From contig VGDP01000028.1 of the NCBI GenBank assembly GCA_016869675.1, positions 1 through 42,790 on the forward strand: a stretch of DNA of 42,790 nt. The letters are read 5' to 3'. The notes below the pieces were generated by a model. It saw nothing but the letters and a program-made list of their open reading frames with translations, had not been told where the DNA came from and did not search any database. This stretch comes from Alphaproteobacteria bacterium. Its GTDB lineage: Bacteria; Pseudomonadota; Alphaproteobacteria; SP197. Both the position numbers and the translations under genes were made by a program. Below are positions 1-7,926 of this stretch, one piece after another (the first letter of the stretch is position 1; each line of letters opens with the position of its first letter).

Positions 1-19
1 CTCTAAGACTTTGAATCGC

Positions 20-77
20 GAGCAACTTCATCCGATCGGACGGAACCCGGACGGTTCCGCCCGATCGGATGTTGCTC
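20..77. repeat. Long imperfect palindrome, copy 1
   Basis: A 58-base inverted repeat. The outer arms are GAGCAAC-ttc-ATCCGATCGG and CCGATCGGATGTTGCTC, with a 3-base bulge on the left arm. The inner arms are CGGAAC at 41-46 and GTTCCG at 54-59. The same element lies at 9431-9488 inside repeat copy 2. It resembles the dispersed palindromic (REP-like) elements of high-GC genomes. Its core ATCCGATCGGAT is close to the hairpin at 16539-16562. There is no T tract, so it is not a typical intrinsic terminator. Confidence 0.75.
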
Positions 78-83
78 TAGGTT

Positions 84-101
84 GGGCGCCCCAAGGCGCC
101 C
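84..101. other. Hairpin upstream of truncated MFS start, copy 1
   Basis: A perfect 7-bp stem, GGGCGCC-CCAA-GGCGCCC, ends nine bases before the GTG start of the MFS fragment at 111. The identical hairpin is at 9495-9512 before the intact gene. It may influence translation start because it occupies the space where a ribosome binding site would be expected; no clear Shine-Dalgarno sequence is visible there. That role is an inference from position only. Confidence 0.55.
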
Positions 102-110
102 GCACCGACC

Positions 111-569
111 GTGACCGCTTCCCCTGCACCCTCCGAACCGCCCGGCGGCTGGCCGCTGGTCGTCGCGCTGGCGCTGTGCCAGCTCGTCTCGTGGGGCTCG
201 ATCTACTACGGCTTCGCGTTGTTCGTGGCGCCCATGGAGGCGGAGCTGGGATGGAGCCGGGCCACGATCAACGGCGCGCTGTCGGTCGGCTTGGTGGTCT
301 CGGGACTGTGCGCCTACGGCATGGGGCGCTGGATCGACCGGCGCGGCGGCCAGATCCTGATGACCGCCGGCTCGGCCGGCGCGGGGCTCCTGCTGCTGGT
401 CTGGTCGGCGCTCGACGACGTGGTCGTGTTCTACCTGGTGTGGATCGCCATGGGCGTCGCCATGGCGGCCATGCTGTACCAGGCCCTGTTCGCCGTGCTG
501 ACGCGCACCTACCAGGTCACCTACCGGGCGCGCATCACGGTGGTGACACTGTTCGGCGGTCTGGCCAGC
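111..569 (+). pseudogene. Truncated MFS transporter, 5' fragment
   Basis: This holds the first 153 codons of the MFS transporter that is complete at 9522-10736, with the same GTG start and the same sequence. It covers roughly the first four to five membrane segments. The homology stops at 569. The frame stays open to 683, but the last ~38 codons are unrelated and run across the 3' end of the opposite-strand hydrolase gene. A protein of half a transporter fold with a foreign tail is unlikely to work. It is either a by-product of the duplication or an assembly artefact at the edge. Confidence 0.85.
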
Positions 570-640
570 GCGATGAAGGTTCTCAGGTGGCAAATGGTCC
601 ATGACATCGCGGCCGCCTTGCCCGCCGTCGCAGCGCGCCA

Positions 641-1321
641 TCAGATCGAGTGGTACATGCCTTCGACGGTCTCGAGCGTGTAGGGGTAGGCGTTCGGCTT
701 CGCGAACTCCCAAGCCTGGAACGGATCGCCGGCCATGGCCTTGGCGAGTTCCTGTGCGTGGATGATGCGCCCGCCGTAGAGCCAGTTCGCCAGATCGAGG
801 ATCGAGGTCATGTGCATCAGGGACGTGGCGGTTGAGCACGCGTCCTTGACGATGGTGATGCGGAAATCGCGCCACAGTGCGTCCCACACGGTGGTCTCGA
901 AGCACGCCTCGGTCCACACGCCGAACATGATCAGGTGCGCGGCGTCCATCTTGCGCAGCACCAGCTCCAAGTTGGTGGCGAAGAACCCGGTCCAGCGCTG
1001 CTTCTCGACGATGATGTCCTCAGGGCCGGGCGCCACGTCGGCGTGAATCGCGCCCATGGGGTCGCCGGCGACGCTGTGGGTCGGCCGCCCGTCCTGACGC
1101 ACCGGCTCGTAGCGCAGGGTGTTGATGCCGCGCGGATCGAGCGCGTGGCGCGTGTAGATGATGGGCAGCCGTGCCTTGCGGCACGCGGCGAGCGCCGTGG
1201 CCGCGTTCCGCAGCAGCTCGCCCTTGTTGAAGATCGGCCAGGCGCCCTCGGCCTCGATGCACTCGTATTGCAGATCGACGGCCACGACGGCCGTGCGCTC
1301 CATGTCAAAGGTCCGCGTCAT
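641..1321 (-). CDS. Isochorismatase-fold cysteine hydrolase
   Basis: A 226-residue protein of the isochorismatase/nicotinamidase/N-carbamoylsarcosine amidase superfamily. The expected catalytic triad is visible: Asp16 (VAVDLQ), Lys107 (IIVEKQRW) and Cys140 in GVWTEAC. Family members split C-N bonds in amides, carbamoyl compounds or related substrates in the cytosol. The ATG at 1321 is chosen over an upstream in-frame start at 1372 because GGGAGG lies just before it and the upstream extension is not family-like. It is the last gene of the minus-strand operon, 25 bases after the amidohydrolase. In an operon with hydantoinase, D-amino acid and amidohydrolase genes, an amidase role (for instance on an N-carbamoyl compound) is attractive, but the substrate cannot be read from sequence. 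Confidence 0.88.
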   Translation of the reverse strand: MTRTFDMERTAVVAVDLQYECIEAEGAWPIFNKGELLRNAATALAACRKARLPIIYTRHALDPRGINTLRYEPVRQDGRPTHSVAGDPMGAIHADVAPGPEDIIVEKQRWTGFFATNLELVLRKMDAAHLIMFGVWTEACFETTVWDALWRDFRITIVKDACSTATSLMHMTSILDLANWLYGGRIIHAQELAKAMAGDPFQAWEFAKPNAYPYTLETVEGMYHSI

Positions 1322-1346
1322 GGTGGCCTCCCTTGCCGCTGTCCGA

Positions 1347-2975
1347 TCAGCCGAGCTCGCCCACGCGATCATACGCGACCCGGCCGTCCAGGAACGTCAG
1401 GTCGACCCGGGTGTCCAGCAGATCGTCGATACCGCGGGCGAAGGGGTCGCCGTCGATGACCGCAACGTCGGCGATCTTGCCGGGGGTCAGGGTGCCCAGG
1501 TCCGCGTCGACGCCGCACGCGTAGGCGCCGTTCTCGGTGTAGGTGGCCAGCGCCTCGGCCAGCGAAAGCGTCTCGTCGGCGCCGATCACGGTGCCGGCGC
1601 GCGTCCGGCGTGTCAGCGCCGCGTGCAGGTTGACGAACGGGTTGACGTGGGACACCGGTGTGTCCGAGCTCATGGCCGGCTTCATGCCGCGCCGCTGCCA
1701 GCGCGCCATGGGGTAGCACGCGGCCGAGCGCTGCTCGCCCAGCACGTCCAGGTAGGTCTCGCCGAAATCACGCACGAACACCGGTTGCGGTGCGGGGATC
1801 AGGCCCAGCCGGGTCATGGCATCCAGGTGCCCGTCGTCGACAAACCCGCAGTGTTCGATGCGGTGTCGCCGATGGGCGCAGGTGCGCTCGGCGCACGCCC
1901 GGTCGAACGCGGCGATGGTCTGGTCGATGGCCGCGTCGCCGATGGCGTGCACCGCCACCTGGTAGCCGCGATGGTGGTAATGCGCGACCATGTCGTCGAG
2001 CTCGCGATCCGTGAAGATCAGCACGCCCAGGTCGCCGTTGGTGTAGGGCGCGCGCATGGCCGCCGTGCAGCCGCCGGCACTGCCGTCGGTAATGAACTTG
2101 ATCGGTCCGGTGCGCAGGCGCCCGTTGCCCCGGCCAGTGACGTAGCCCTTGGCGAACGCCTTCTCGGCGATGCCGTCGGGGCCGCCGGCCATGGCCATGG
2201 TCATGCGCACCGGCAACCGGCGCGCAGCGTCGGCCGCTTCGTAGGCCTCGACGTCCGTCCAGCCTCCGGCCATGCCGACGCACGCGTCCATAACCGAACC
2301 GATGCCGAAGCTCAGGCACTGGCGTCCGGCGGTCTCGACCGCGTCCACCAGGTCCTCGACCGTTGGTTCGGGCAGCACGTGCTTGAGCGCCTCCATGGCG
2401 CGCTCCTGCAACAGGCCCGTGGGCTCGCCATTCTTGCGCACGATCACGCCGCCGGGCGGGTCGGGCGTGGCGCGGTCGATGCCGGCCAGGGCGAGCGCCC
2501 GCGAGTTCGCGACACCCATGTGCGCGCAGCATCGGCGCAGCCAGACCGGGTGGTCCGGCGCGGCACGGTCCAGGTCCCAGCGGGTCGGATGGCGCCGCTC
2601 GGCCAGGCTGTCGTGGTCGTAACCGCTGCCTATCACCCAGGCGCCGGGCGGCAGGGACCGCGCCCGCTCGGCGATGCGCGCGACCACATCGGCCATGGCA
2701 CCCACGGAACCGGGGCACAGGTCGACGTTGCGCGCGGCACGGCCCATGGACATCAGGTGCATGTGGGCGTCGTGGAACGCCGGGATGGCCAGACGCCCAC
2801 GCAGGTCGACGTGGCGCGTGACACGTCCCGCCAAAGCCGCGATCTCGGACCCCGGCCCCGCCGCCAGCACGCGCCCGTCGCGCACCGCCAGGGCCTCGGC
2901 GAAGCCGGCGTCGAGGCCGCACCAGATGCGCCCGCCGGACAGGATCAGGTCGGCCGTACCGTCGATTCGCGCCAT
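1347..2975 (-). CDS. YtcJ-like metal-dependent amidohydrolase
   Basis: A 542-residue enzyme of the amidohydrolase superfamily, YtcJ/AepA type (amidohydro_3). The metal-binding HxH is His71 and His73 in AFHDAHMH, after an N-terminal beta domain typical of the family. Later motifs include VAVHAIGDAAID, RIEHCGFVDD and a SSDTPVSHVNPF segment near the C-terminal third. The C-terminus (GKIADVAVIDGDPF) is the usual amidohydrolase ending. Length fits the family. GAGAGGA stands before the ATG. It follows the permease by 83 bases and precedes the cysteine hydrolase by 25. Family members hydrolyse amides, formamides or cyclic ureas; the substrate here is unknown. Confidence 0.88.
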   Translation of the reverse strand: MARIDGTADLILSGGRIWCGLDAGFAEALAVRDGRVLAAGPGSEIAALAGRVTRHVDLRGRLAIPAFHDAHMHLMSMGRAARNVDLCPGSVGAMADVVARIAERARSLPPGAWVIGSGYDHDSLAERRHPTRWDLDRAAPDHPVWLRRCCAHMGVANSRALALAGIDRATPDPPGGVIVRKNGEPTGLLQERAMEALKHVLPEPTVEDLVDAVETAGRQCLSFGIGSVMDACVGMAGGWTDVEAYEAADAARRLPVRMTMAMAGGPDGIAEKAFAKGYVTGRGNGRLRTGPIKFITDGSAGGCTAAMRAPYTNGDLGVLIFTDRELDDMVAHYHHRGYQVAVHAIGDAAIDQTIAAFDRACAERTCAHRRHRIEHCGFVDDGHLDAMTRLGLIPAPQPVFVRDFGETYLDVLGEQRSAACYPMARWQRRGMKPAMSSDTPVSHVNPFVNLHAALTRRTRAGTVIGADETLSLAEALATYTENGAYACGVDADLGTLTPGKIADVAVIDGDPFARGIDDLLDTRVDLTFLDGRVAYDRVGELG

Positions 2976-3058
2976 GCTCGGAGGGTCCTCTCGAGTACGC
3001 TGCGTCGGTGCCTACGCTACCAGCCGGCCGGTGCGGGCGGAAAGGTGCCGCGTCGCCG

Positions 3059-4984
3059 TCACGTTGTCCCGGAGCGGCGAAAGCGGGTCGTGACCAGCCA
3101 AGCCACGATCACGCCGCCGACGACGGTGTGCCCGTAGCCGTAGTGGAGCCCGACGCCGTCCAGCGCGATCAGAACCGCCGCCACCAACAGCGCCCCGACG
3201 ACCGCGCCGGCGATGGACGACCGGCCGCCGCCGGCCGCCATGCCGCCGAACACTGCGGCCGCGACCGACGGCAGCAGATATGTGTCGCCGATGCCGAAGC
3301 GGGCGGGCGCCGGTTCGACCGAGCCCAGGATGCCAGCGGCGGCGGCGCACAGGCCGGCCAGGGCGTGGGCCGCGACCAGAATCGTGCCGTGTGCGGCCGG
3401 CTGCACCGGCGCTGGGCCCGCTAGGGCCGCCGCGCCCGCGCCCAGACCCGTACGCCGGACCAGGACGGCGGCGGCGAAGGCGAGCACGCCGAACGCGAGC
3501 GCCGGGTTTGGCACGCCGAACGTCGTGCCGGTGATGAAGCCGAGCGCGGCGGGCGCCACGAACCGCTCGGTGGTCCACAGGGTGGTGTCGATCACCAGAG
3601 CCTGCAGCCCGCCCGCGACCGCGAGCGTGACGAATAGCGGGCGCAAACCGAGCAGCGCCACGGCCAGGCCATTGGTCAGGCCAATGGCGAGGCCCGCCGC
3701 CATGGCCACGGCGATGGCCGACGGCACGCGTGCGTCCGCGCCCGCCGAGACGGTCGCGAACAGGCTGGCGCTGATCGCCATGATGGCGGGTAGCGACACG
3801 TCGAGTCCGCGCGTCGCCATGACCAGCGTCTGGCCGATCGCGAGCAATCCGAGCAACGCCGCAGCCGCCGTCAGGTGCAGCCCGTACGCCACGGCGTCGA
3901 AGGAGCCCCGCCGCACGATGGCCGTCACGGCCACGACCAGCAGCAGCGCGACCAGCGCCGGCCACCACGATGCGCGCGTGGGCGGGCCTGGGTCGGGGTG
4001 GGGCCCCGGCAAACCGCGCGCCCGCGCCCGCAGCGCGGCGCCGAGCGCGGCACGGATGGCGCGGTAGGGGATGGCGGACAGGCGCGATCCGGTCATCAGC
4101 AGCCCGACGATCAGGAGCGCGCCTTCGACCGCCGTGCTCCAGAACGCCGGGGCGTCGATGACGAACAGCAGCCCCGAGGCGGATGCAACCGTGAGCGCGC
4201 CGACGGCAGCGCCGAGCGGCCCGCCGCGCCCGCCGCCCAGGGCGACGCCGCCGATCGCCACGGCCGCGTAGATCTGCAGCACGGTCGGTGCACCGATCAG
4301 CGGGTCAGCTGAGCCGGTGACGCCCGAGACGAACACGCCCGCGGCGCCGTAGCCGGCGCCCGCCAAGACGTGCGCGATGGCGCGTGTCCGGCCGACCGCG
4401 ATGCCGGCGCGTGCCGCCTCCTCCATGTCGCGGCCGACGGCGTAGAGATCGCGTCCCAGCCGCGACCGCAGAACCAGCGCGGCGACGACCACGGCGCCGA
4501 TCACGAGCACCGCCGACGCTGGCACGACGCCGGGCACGACATCGCCGATGACCAGGGTCATGAACGCGGCGGGCGCCGGGGGTGAGGTCACATCGAGAAA
4601 GGTCAATGTGACGCCGTAGACCACGACGCTGGTCGCCAGGGTCACCAGGGTCGATGACAGGCCGAGCCAGCCCACCAGGGCGCCGTTGACCAGGCCGATC
4701 GCGGTGCCGATCGCCGGACCGGCCAGGGTCCACGCGGCGATCGAGGCCGGATCGTCACGCAGCCCGCTGACCACCAGCACGTTGACCAGCGCGATCGCGG
4801 CGCCGCCGCCCAGGCCCTGGCTACCGCTGGCCAGGACGTAGAGCTGCGCGACCGCGGCGATCGCCAGCGCGCCGGCGGTGACGAACAGCGACGACCAGTA
4901 GAACCCGTCCAGCGGGCCGACGCCCAGGCGCCAGGCCACGAGCGTCAGGCCGAAGGTGAGCCACGGCCCGTACCGCGCGGCCAT
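3059..4984 (-). CDS. Tandem fused ABC sugar-type permease (two RbsC-like domains)
   Basis: A 641-residue membrane protein made of two permease units of the RbsC/AraH type (BPD_transp_2) in one chain. Unit one spans about residues 1-310 and contains a GRDLYAVGRDMEEAARAGI loop that matches the family's EAA-like coupling segment. A charged linker follows (about 315-340). Unit two spans about 340-641 and has TRGLDVSLPAIMAISASLF, typical of the first half of such permeases. In unit two the segment equivalent to the coupling loop looks poorly conserved (LVRRTGLGAGAAALAGPAP). Normally two separate permeases pair with a double ATPase and a periplasmic binding protein. Neither is in this window. The ATG at 4984 lies 11 bases after the SDR stop, so the two are probably co-translated. 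Substrate unknown. Confidence 0.87.
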   Translation of the reverse strand: MAARYGPWLTFGLTLVAWRLGVGPLDGFYWSSLFVTAGALAIAAVAQLYVLASGSQGLGGGAAIALVNVLVVSGLRDDPASIAAWTLAGPAIGTAIGLVNGALVGWLGLSSTLVTLATSVVVYGVTLTFLDVTSPPAPAAFMTLVIGDVVPGVVPASAVLVIGAVVVAALVLRSRLGRDLYAVGRDMEEAARAGIAVGRTRAIAHVLAGAGYGAAGVFVSGVTGSADPLIGAPTVLQIYAAVAIGGVALGGGRGGPLGAAVGALTVASASGLLFVIDAPAFWSTAVEGALLIVGLLMTGSRLSAIPYRAIRAALGAALRARARGLPGPHPDPGPPTRASWWPALVALLLVVAVTAIVRRGSFDAVAYGLHLTAAAALLGLLAIGQTLVMATRGLDVSLPAIMAISASLFATVSAGADARVPSAIAVAMAAGLAIGLTNGLAVALLGLRPLFVTLAVAGGLQALVIDTTLWTTERFVAPAALGFITGTTFGVPNPALAFGVLAFAAAVLVRRTGLGAGAAALAGPAPVQPAAHGTILVAAHALAGLCAAAAGILGSVEPAPARFGIGDTYLLPSVAAAVFGGMAAGGGRSSIAGAVVGALLVAAVLIALDGVGLHYGYGHTVVGGVIVAWLVTTRFRRSGTT

Positions 4985-4995
4985 GCTTGGTGCGC

Positions 4996-5751
4996 TCAGC
5001 GGCCCCCGCCGATGTCGACCAGCGCGGCGGTGACGTAGCTCGCCCGCTCGGACACCAGCCAGACGACCGCGTCGGCGACCTCCTCGGCGGTACCGATGCG
5101 CTTCATCGGCACGGTCGGCACGATCGTCGGCACCCGCTCGGCCAGGCCCGCCTTGGAGTGAATCTCCGTGTCGATCATGCCCGGCCGCACCGCGTTGACA
5201 CGGATGCCCTCGGCCGCGACCTCCTTGGCCAGGCCGATCGTGAAGGTATCGACCGCGCCCTTCGAGGCGGCGTAGTGCACGAACTCGCCAGGGCTGCCCC
5301 GGCGCGACGCGATGGAGGAAATGTTGACGATGGCGCCGCCCGCGCCGCCGTGGCGCGTCGACATGCGCCGCACCGCCTCGCGCGCCGCAAGGAAGCAGCC
5401 GACGACGTTGACCGCCATCACCCGCTCCAGCAGCTCGACGGGCAGATCGGCGACCCGCGAGCCGCGCCCGACGATGCCCGCGTTGTTGACCAGCACGTGC
5501 AGCCGTCCGAGCGCGCCGTCGACGGCCGCGAAGGCGGCCAGCACGTCGTGCTCGACGGCCGTATCCGCGCGCAGCGCCAGCGCGCGCCGTCCGAGCCCGC
5601 GCACGGTCTCGGCGGTCGCCTCCCCGCCCGCCCGGTTCTCGAGATAGGTCAGGGCGATGTCGTAGCCCTCGCGCGCCAGCGCCATGGCGCAGGCCCGGCC
5701 GATGCCGCCGCTGCCCCCGGTGACTAGCGCGACCTTCGTCTCGGTTGCCAC
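4996..5751 (-). CDS. SDR-family NAD(P)-dependent oxidoreductase
   Basis: A 251-residue classical short-chain dehydrogenase of FabG type. The nucleotide-binding TGGSGGIG is at residues 11-18, NNAG at 89-92, the catalytic serine near 145-146, and YAASK gives Tyr160 and Lys164. The C-terminus VDIGGG is the usual SDR end. The GTG at 5751 is selected because the frame runs further upstream only as a shadow of the previous gene, and this start leaves an 11-base gap to the stop at 5763. It is the fourth gene of the operon. It would oxidise or reduce an alcohol or ketone intermediate; the substrate is not evident. Confidence 0.9.
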   Translation of the reverse strand: MATETKVALVTGGSGGIGRACAMALAREGYDIALTYLENRAGGEATAETVRGLGRRALALRADTAVEHDVLAAFAAVDGALGRLHVLVNNAGIVGRGSRVADLPVELLERVMAVNVVGCFLAAREAVRRMSTRHGGAGGAIVNISSIASRRGSPGEFVHYAASKGAVDTFTIGLAKEVAAEGIRVNAVRPGMIDTEIHSKAGLAERVPTIVPTVPMKRIGTAEEVADAVVWLVSERASYVTAALVDIGGGR

Positions 5752-5762
5752 GGTCGGGCCCC

Positions 5763-6872
5763 TCACGCCGAAACGTCGGCGCGCAACGCCGCCGTGCGCG
5801 CCGCGTCGACCACGTAGTCGATGCCGTTGGACGCCAGCCCCAAGGCCACCTTGTAGACCGCCTCGGCGCGCTCGACCGACAACCAGCGGCGGTTCACGTC
5901 GCGGGCCACGCGGTCGGGATCGCGCCGGTCGGGCCGGCCGTAACCGCCGCCGGCACAACTGCGGAAGTGCATGGTCTCGCCCGGCTTGCACATCTCGATG
6001 TGGAAGGCGGGCAGCGTGTCCATGTGGCCGTTGCGCGACTCCTTGCGGTTGATGACCGGCTCGCCGGCCTGCCCGCCCAGCACCCCGCGCGCGGCGTTGA
6101 CGTCGCCGTCCGAACAGTAGGCGACGGTCATGTCGCCCGACAGCGACTGGTACGCGCCCTCGGTCGATGGCGCGCCGTTCCAGCGCCCGGCGCCCATGGT
6201 GTCGCGCGCCATGTTCCGGCCCTCGACCAGGATCGGGTACATGGCCTCGTCGATCTCGATCGAATCGAGCTTCAGCACGCCGCCGCCGTTGGGTGCCTCG
6301 TAGGTCAGCCAGCCGTGGTGGCCGTGGTTGCCTGGCCCGCCCGAAAGGCCGAAGAACACCATGTTGATGTAGTCGCGCGGCGTGCCACGCCGCCCGTCCA
6401 CCCCCGAGACCACGCCCATGAAGGCGCCGAATTCGGTGCCGCCCTCGGCCAGGCCATACGGCTCGCCCAACTGGGTGAAGCTGCACTGCACCGCGTTCAT
6501 CAGGCGGTCGTTGATGCCCATGGTGGCGTTGGACGTGCCTACGGGATAGCGCGGCCGGCCGACGATGCAGCCGTCGCGCAGCAGCACGGTGATGCGGTCG
6601 GCGCTGCCCTGGTTGTGCGGCACGCCGGGATCCAGGTTGTAGAACACGCCGATGCGGCCCGCCGCGGTCGCGCACGTCTCGGACAGGTTGACGCCGCCAT
6701 CGACACAGTCCGGGTTGTCGCGCAGGTCGACCGTGATCGCGCCGCGCTTGCCGTCGATGATGACCTTCGCCGTGGTCGGCGCCTTGAAGGTCACGACGCG
6801 GCCCGACGGTGTCTCGAGCGCGAACAGATCGGTGAAGGTGCCGCCGACATCGACACAGACGTGGAACGTCAT
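5763..6872 (-). CDS. Chimeric HyuA N-terminus / HyuB C-terminal hydantoinase ORF
   Basis: A 369-residue ORF. Residues 1-34 (starting MTFHVCVDVGGTFTDLFALE) are the N-terminus of a hydantoinase A/oxoprolinase subunit, including its first phosphate-binding loop. From about residue 35 the sequence becomes the second half of a hydantoinase B subunit, recognisable by VFYNLDPGVPHNQGSADRI, RPRYPVGTSNATMG and the C-terminal CAGGGYGRPDRRDPDRV. HyuA is usually ~690 residues and HyuB ~550-600, so most of HyuA and the first part of HyuB are absent. The join lies near base 6770 and keeps the frame. This looks like an in-frame deletion across two adjacent genes, or an assembly collapse. ATPase function must be lost; activity of the HyuB remnant is doubtful. 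ATG at 6872 is the natural HyuA start. Confidence 0.8.
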   Translation of the reverse strand: MTFHVCVDVGGTFTDLFALETPSGRVVTFKAPTTAKVIIDGKRGAITVDLRDNPDCVDGGVNLSETCATAAGRIGVFYNLDPGVPHNQGSADRITVLLRDGCIVGRPRYPVGTSNATMGINDRLMNAVQCSFTQLGEPYGLAEGGTEFGAFMGVVSGVDGRRGTPRDYINMVFFGLSGGPGNHGHHGWLTYEAPNGGGVLKLDSIEIDEAMYPILVEGRNMARDTMGAGRWNGAPSTEGAYQSLSGDMTVAYCSDGDVNAARGVLGGQAGEPVINRKESRNGHMDTLPAFHIEMCKPGETMHFRSCAGGGYGRPDRRDPDRVARDVNRRWLSVERAEAVYKVALGLASNGIDYVVDAARTAALRADVSA

Positions 6873-6945
6873 CGCACCGCCTCGGTATACATCTGGTGTC
6901 GACTCTGGCCCGCGCGGCGCGGGCAGCGCAAGGCGGCCGTCGGGC

Positions 6946-7926
6946 TCAGCCCCACAAGACGGGCGAGGCCGGTTCCATGGTGCCACCGACGTAGCGGATC
7001 GGGAGGTCGCGGTCACGCGCCAGCATCAGCGGCCCGTCCAGGTCGACCACCGCTGCCAGCGGCGCCAGCAGCGCCGCCGGCGCCATGGCCAGGCTGGTCG
7101 CCAGCATGCAGCCGACCATCAACTCGAAGCCCGCCGCGCGCGCCGCCTCGGCCACGGCGATCGCCTCGGTCAGGCCCCCGGTCTTGTCCAGCTTGATGTT
7201 GACCATGGCGTAGCGGCCCTTCAGCCCAGCCAGGCTGGCGCGGTCGTGGAACGATTCGTCGGCACACAAGGGGATCGGGTAGTTCAGCCCGGACAGTCCG
7301 TTGTCCTCGCCGGCGTGCAGCGGCTGCTCGATCATGGCGACGCCGAGCTCGACCAGCGCGCGCTCGTGCAGGCACAGCATGGCGACTGTCCAGGACTCAT
7401 TGGGGTCGACCACCAGCCGGGCCTCTGGGCTGCCGGCGCGCACGGCGCGCAGGCGCTCAATCGGTGCCTCGGCGTCGAGCTTGACCTTCAGCAGGGGCCG
7501 GTGGGCGTTGGCCGCGGCCTTGGCGCCCATGGCGGCCGGCGCGTCGATGGCGATGGTGTAGGCCGTCTCCACGGGGCGCGGCGCGGGCAACCCGGCCAGG
7601 CGCCAGACCGGCGTGCCGGTTCGCTTCGCCTCCAGGTCCCACAACGCGCAGTCGAGCGCGTTACGCGCCGCCCCGGGCTTAAGGGCTCGGCCGAGGCCGG
7701 CGCGGTCGAGGCCGCCCTCGATGGCGCCGCGCAAGCCCTCGATCTCGGCCAGGGTGCGGTCGGACGTCTCGTCATAGCGCGGATAGGGCACGCACTCGCC
7801 GCGCCCATGCGCGCCGTCCTGCTCGATCTCGACCACCACCACCGTGCGTTCGGTGATGGCCGAGCGCGAGATGCGGAACGTGCCGGCGATCGGCCAGGAT
7901 TCCGCCCGCGCGGCCAGCCGCCTCAC
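6946..7926 (-). CDS. dgcA: Enolase-superfamily epimerase, DgcA type
   Basis: A 326-residue member of the muconate-lactonizing/dipeptide epimerase group of the enolase superfamily. Visible catalytic elements are the KxK motif (Lys147, Lys149 in LLKVKLD), metal ligands Asp174 (VVDPNESW), Glu200 (MIEQPL) and Asp223 (CADES), and the opposite acid/base lysine in NIKLDKTGG (Lys245/248). Its GTG start overlaps the stop of the upstream DUF1611 gene in a GTGA, so the two are translationally coupled. The DUF1611-epimerase pair is known as DgcN-DgcA in D-glutamate breakdown, where DgcA racemises N-acetyl-D-glutamate. Older annotation would call it an L-Ala-D/L-Glu epimerase, which remains possible. Confidence 0.88.
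   Translation of the reverse strand: MRRLAARAESWPIAGTFRISRSAITERTVVVVEIEQDGAHGRGECVPYPRYDETSDRTLAEIEGLRGAIEGGLDRAGLGRALKPGAARNALDCALWDLEAKRTGTPVWRLAGLPAPRPVETAYTIAIDAPAAMGAKAAANAHRPLLKVKLDAEAPIERLRAVRAGSPEARLVVDPNESWTVAMLCLHERALVELGVAMIEQPLHAGEDNGLSGLNYPIPLCADESFHDRASLAGLKGRYAMVNIKLDKTGGLTEAIAVAEAARAAGFELMVGCMLATSLAMAPAALLAPLAAVVDLDGPLMLARDRDLPIRYVGGTMEPASPVLWG

Larger units (their letters stand above)
1..569. repeat. 569-bp direct repeat, copy 1
   Basis: The first 569 bases match 9412-9980 in the same orientation, and I saw no difference on reading both. The match ends inside the MFS transporter reading frame: at 570 this copy turns to unrelated sequence, whereas copy 2 continues through the full gene. 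The left edge coincides with the window edge, so the repeat may extend further left. In copy 2 the base just upstream belongs to an IS3-type OrfA remnant. A repeat this long and this similar points to a recent duplication, homologous recombination, or a misassembly at a contig end. Confidence 0.95.

Noticed and set aside
1158-3137. Long plus-strand ORF of 659 codons
   Set aside because: It runs antisense to the amidohydrolase and hydrolase genes, which have clear motifs. Its translation is His/Arg/Ala-rich without any domain, as expected for the shadow of a high-GC gene.
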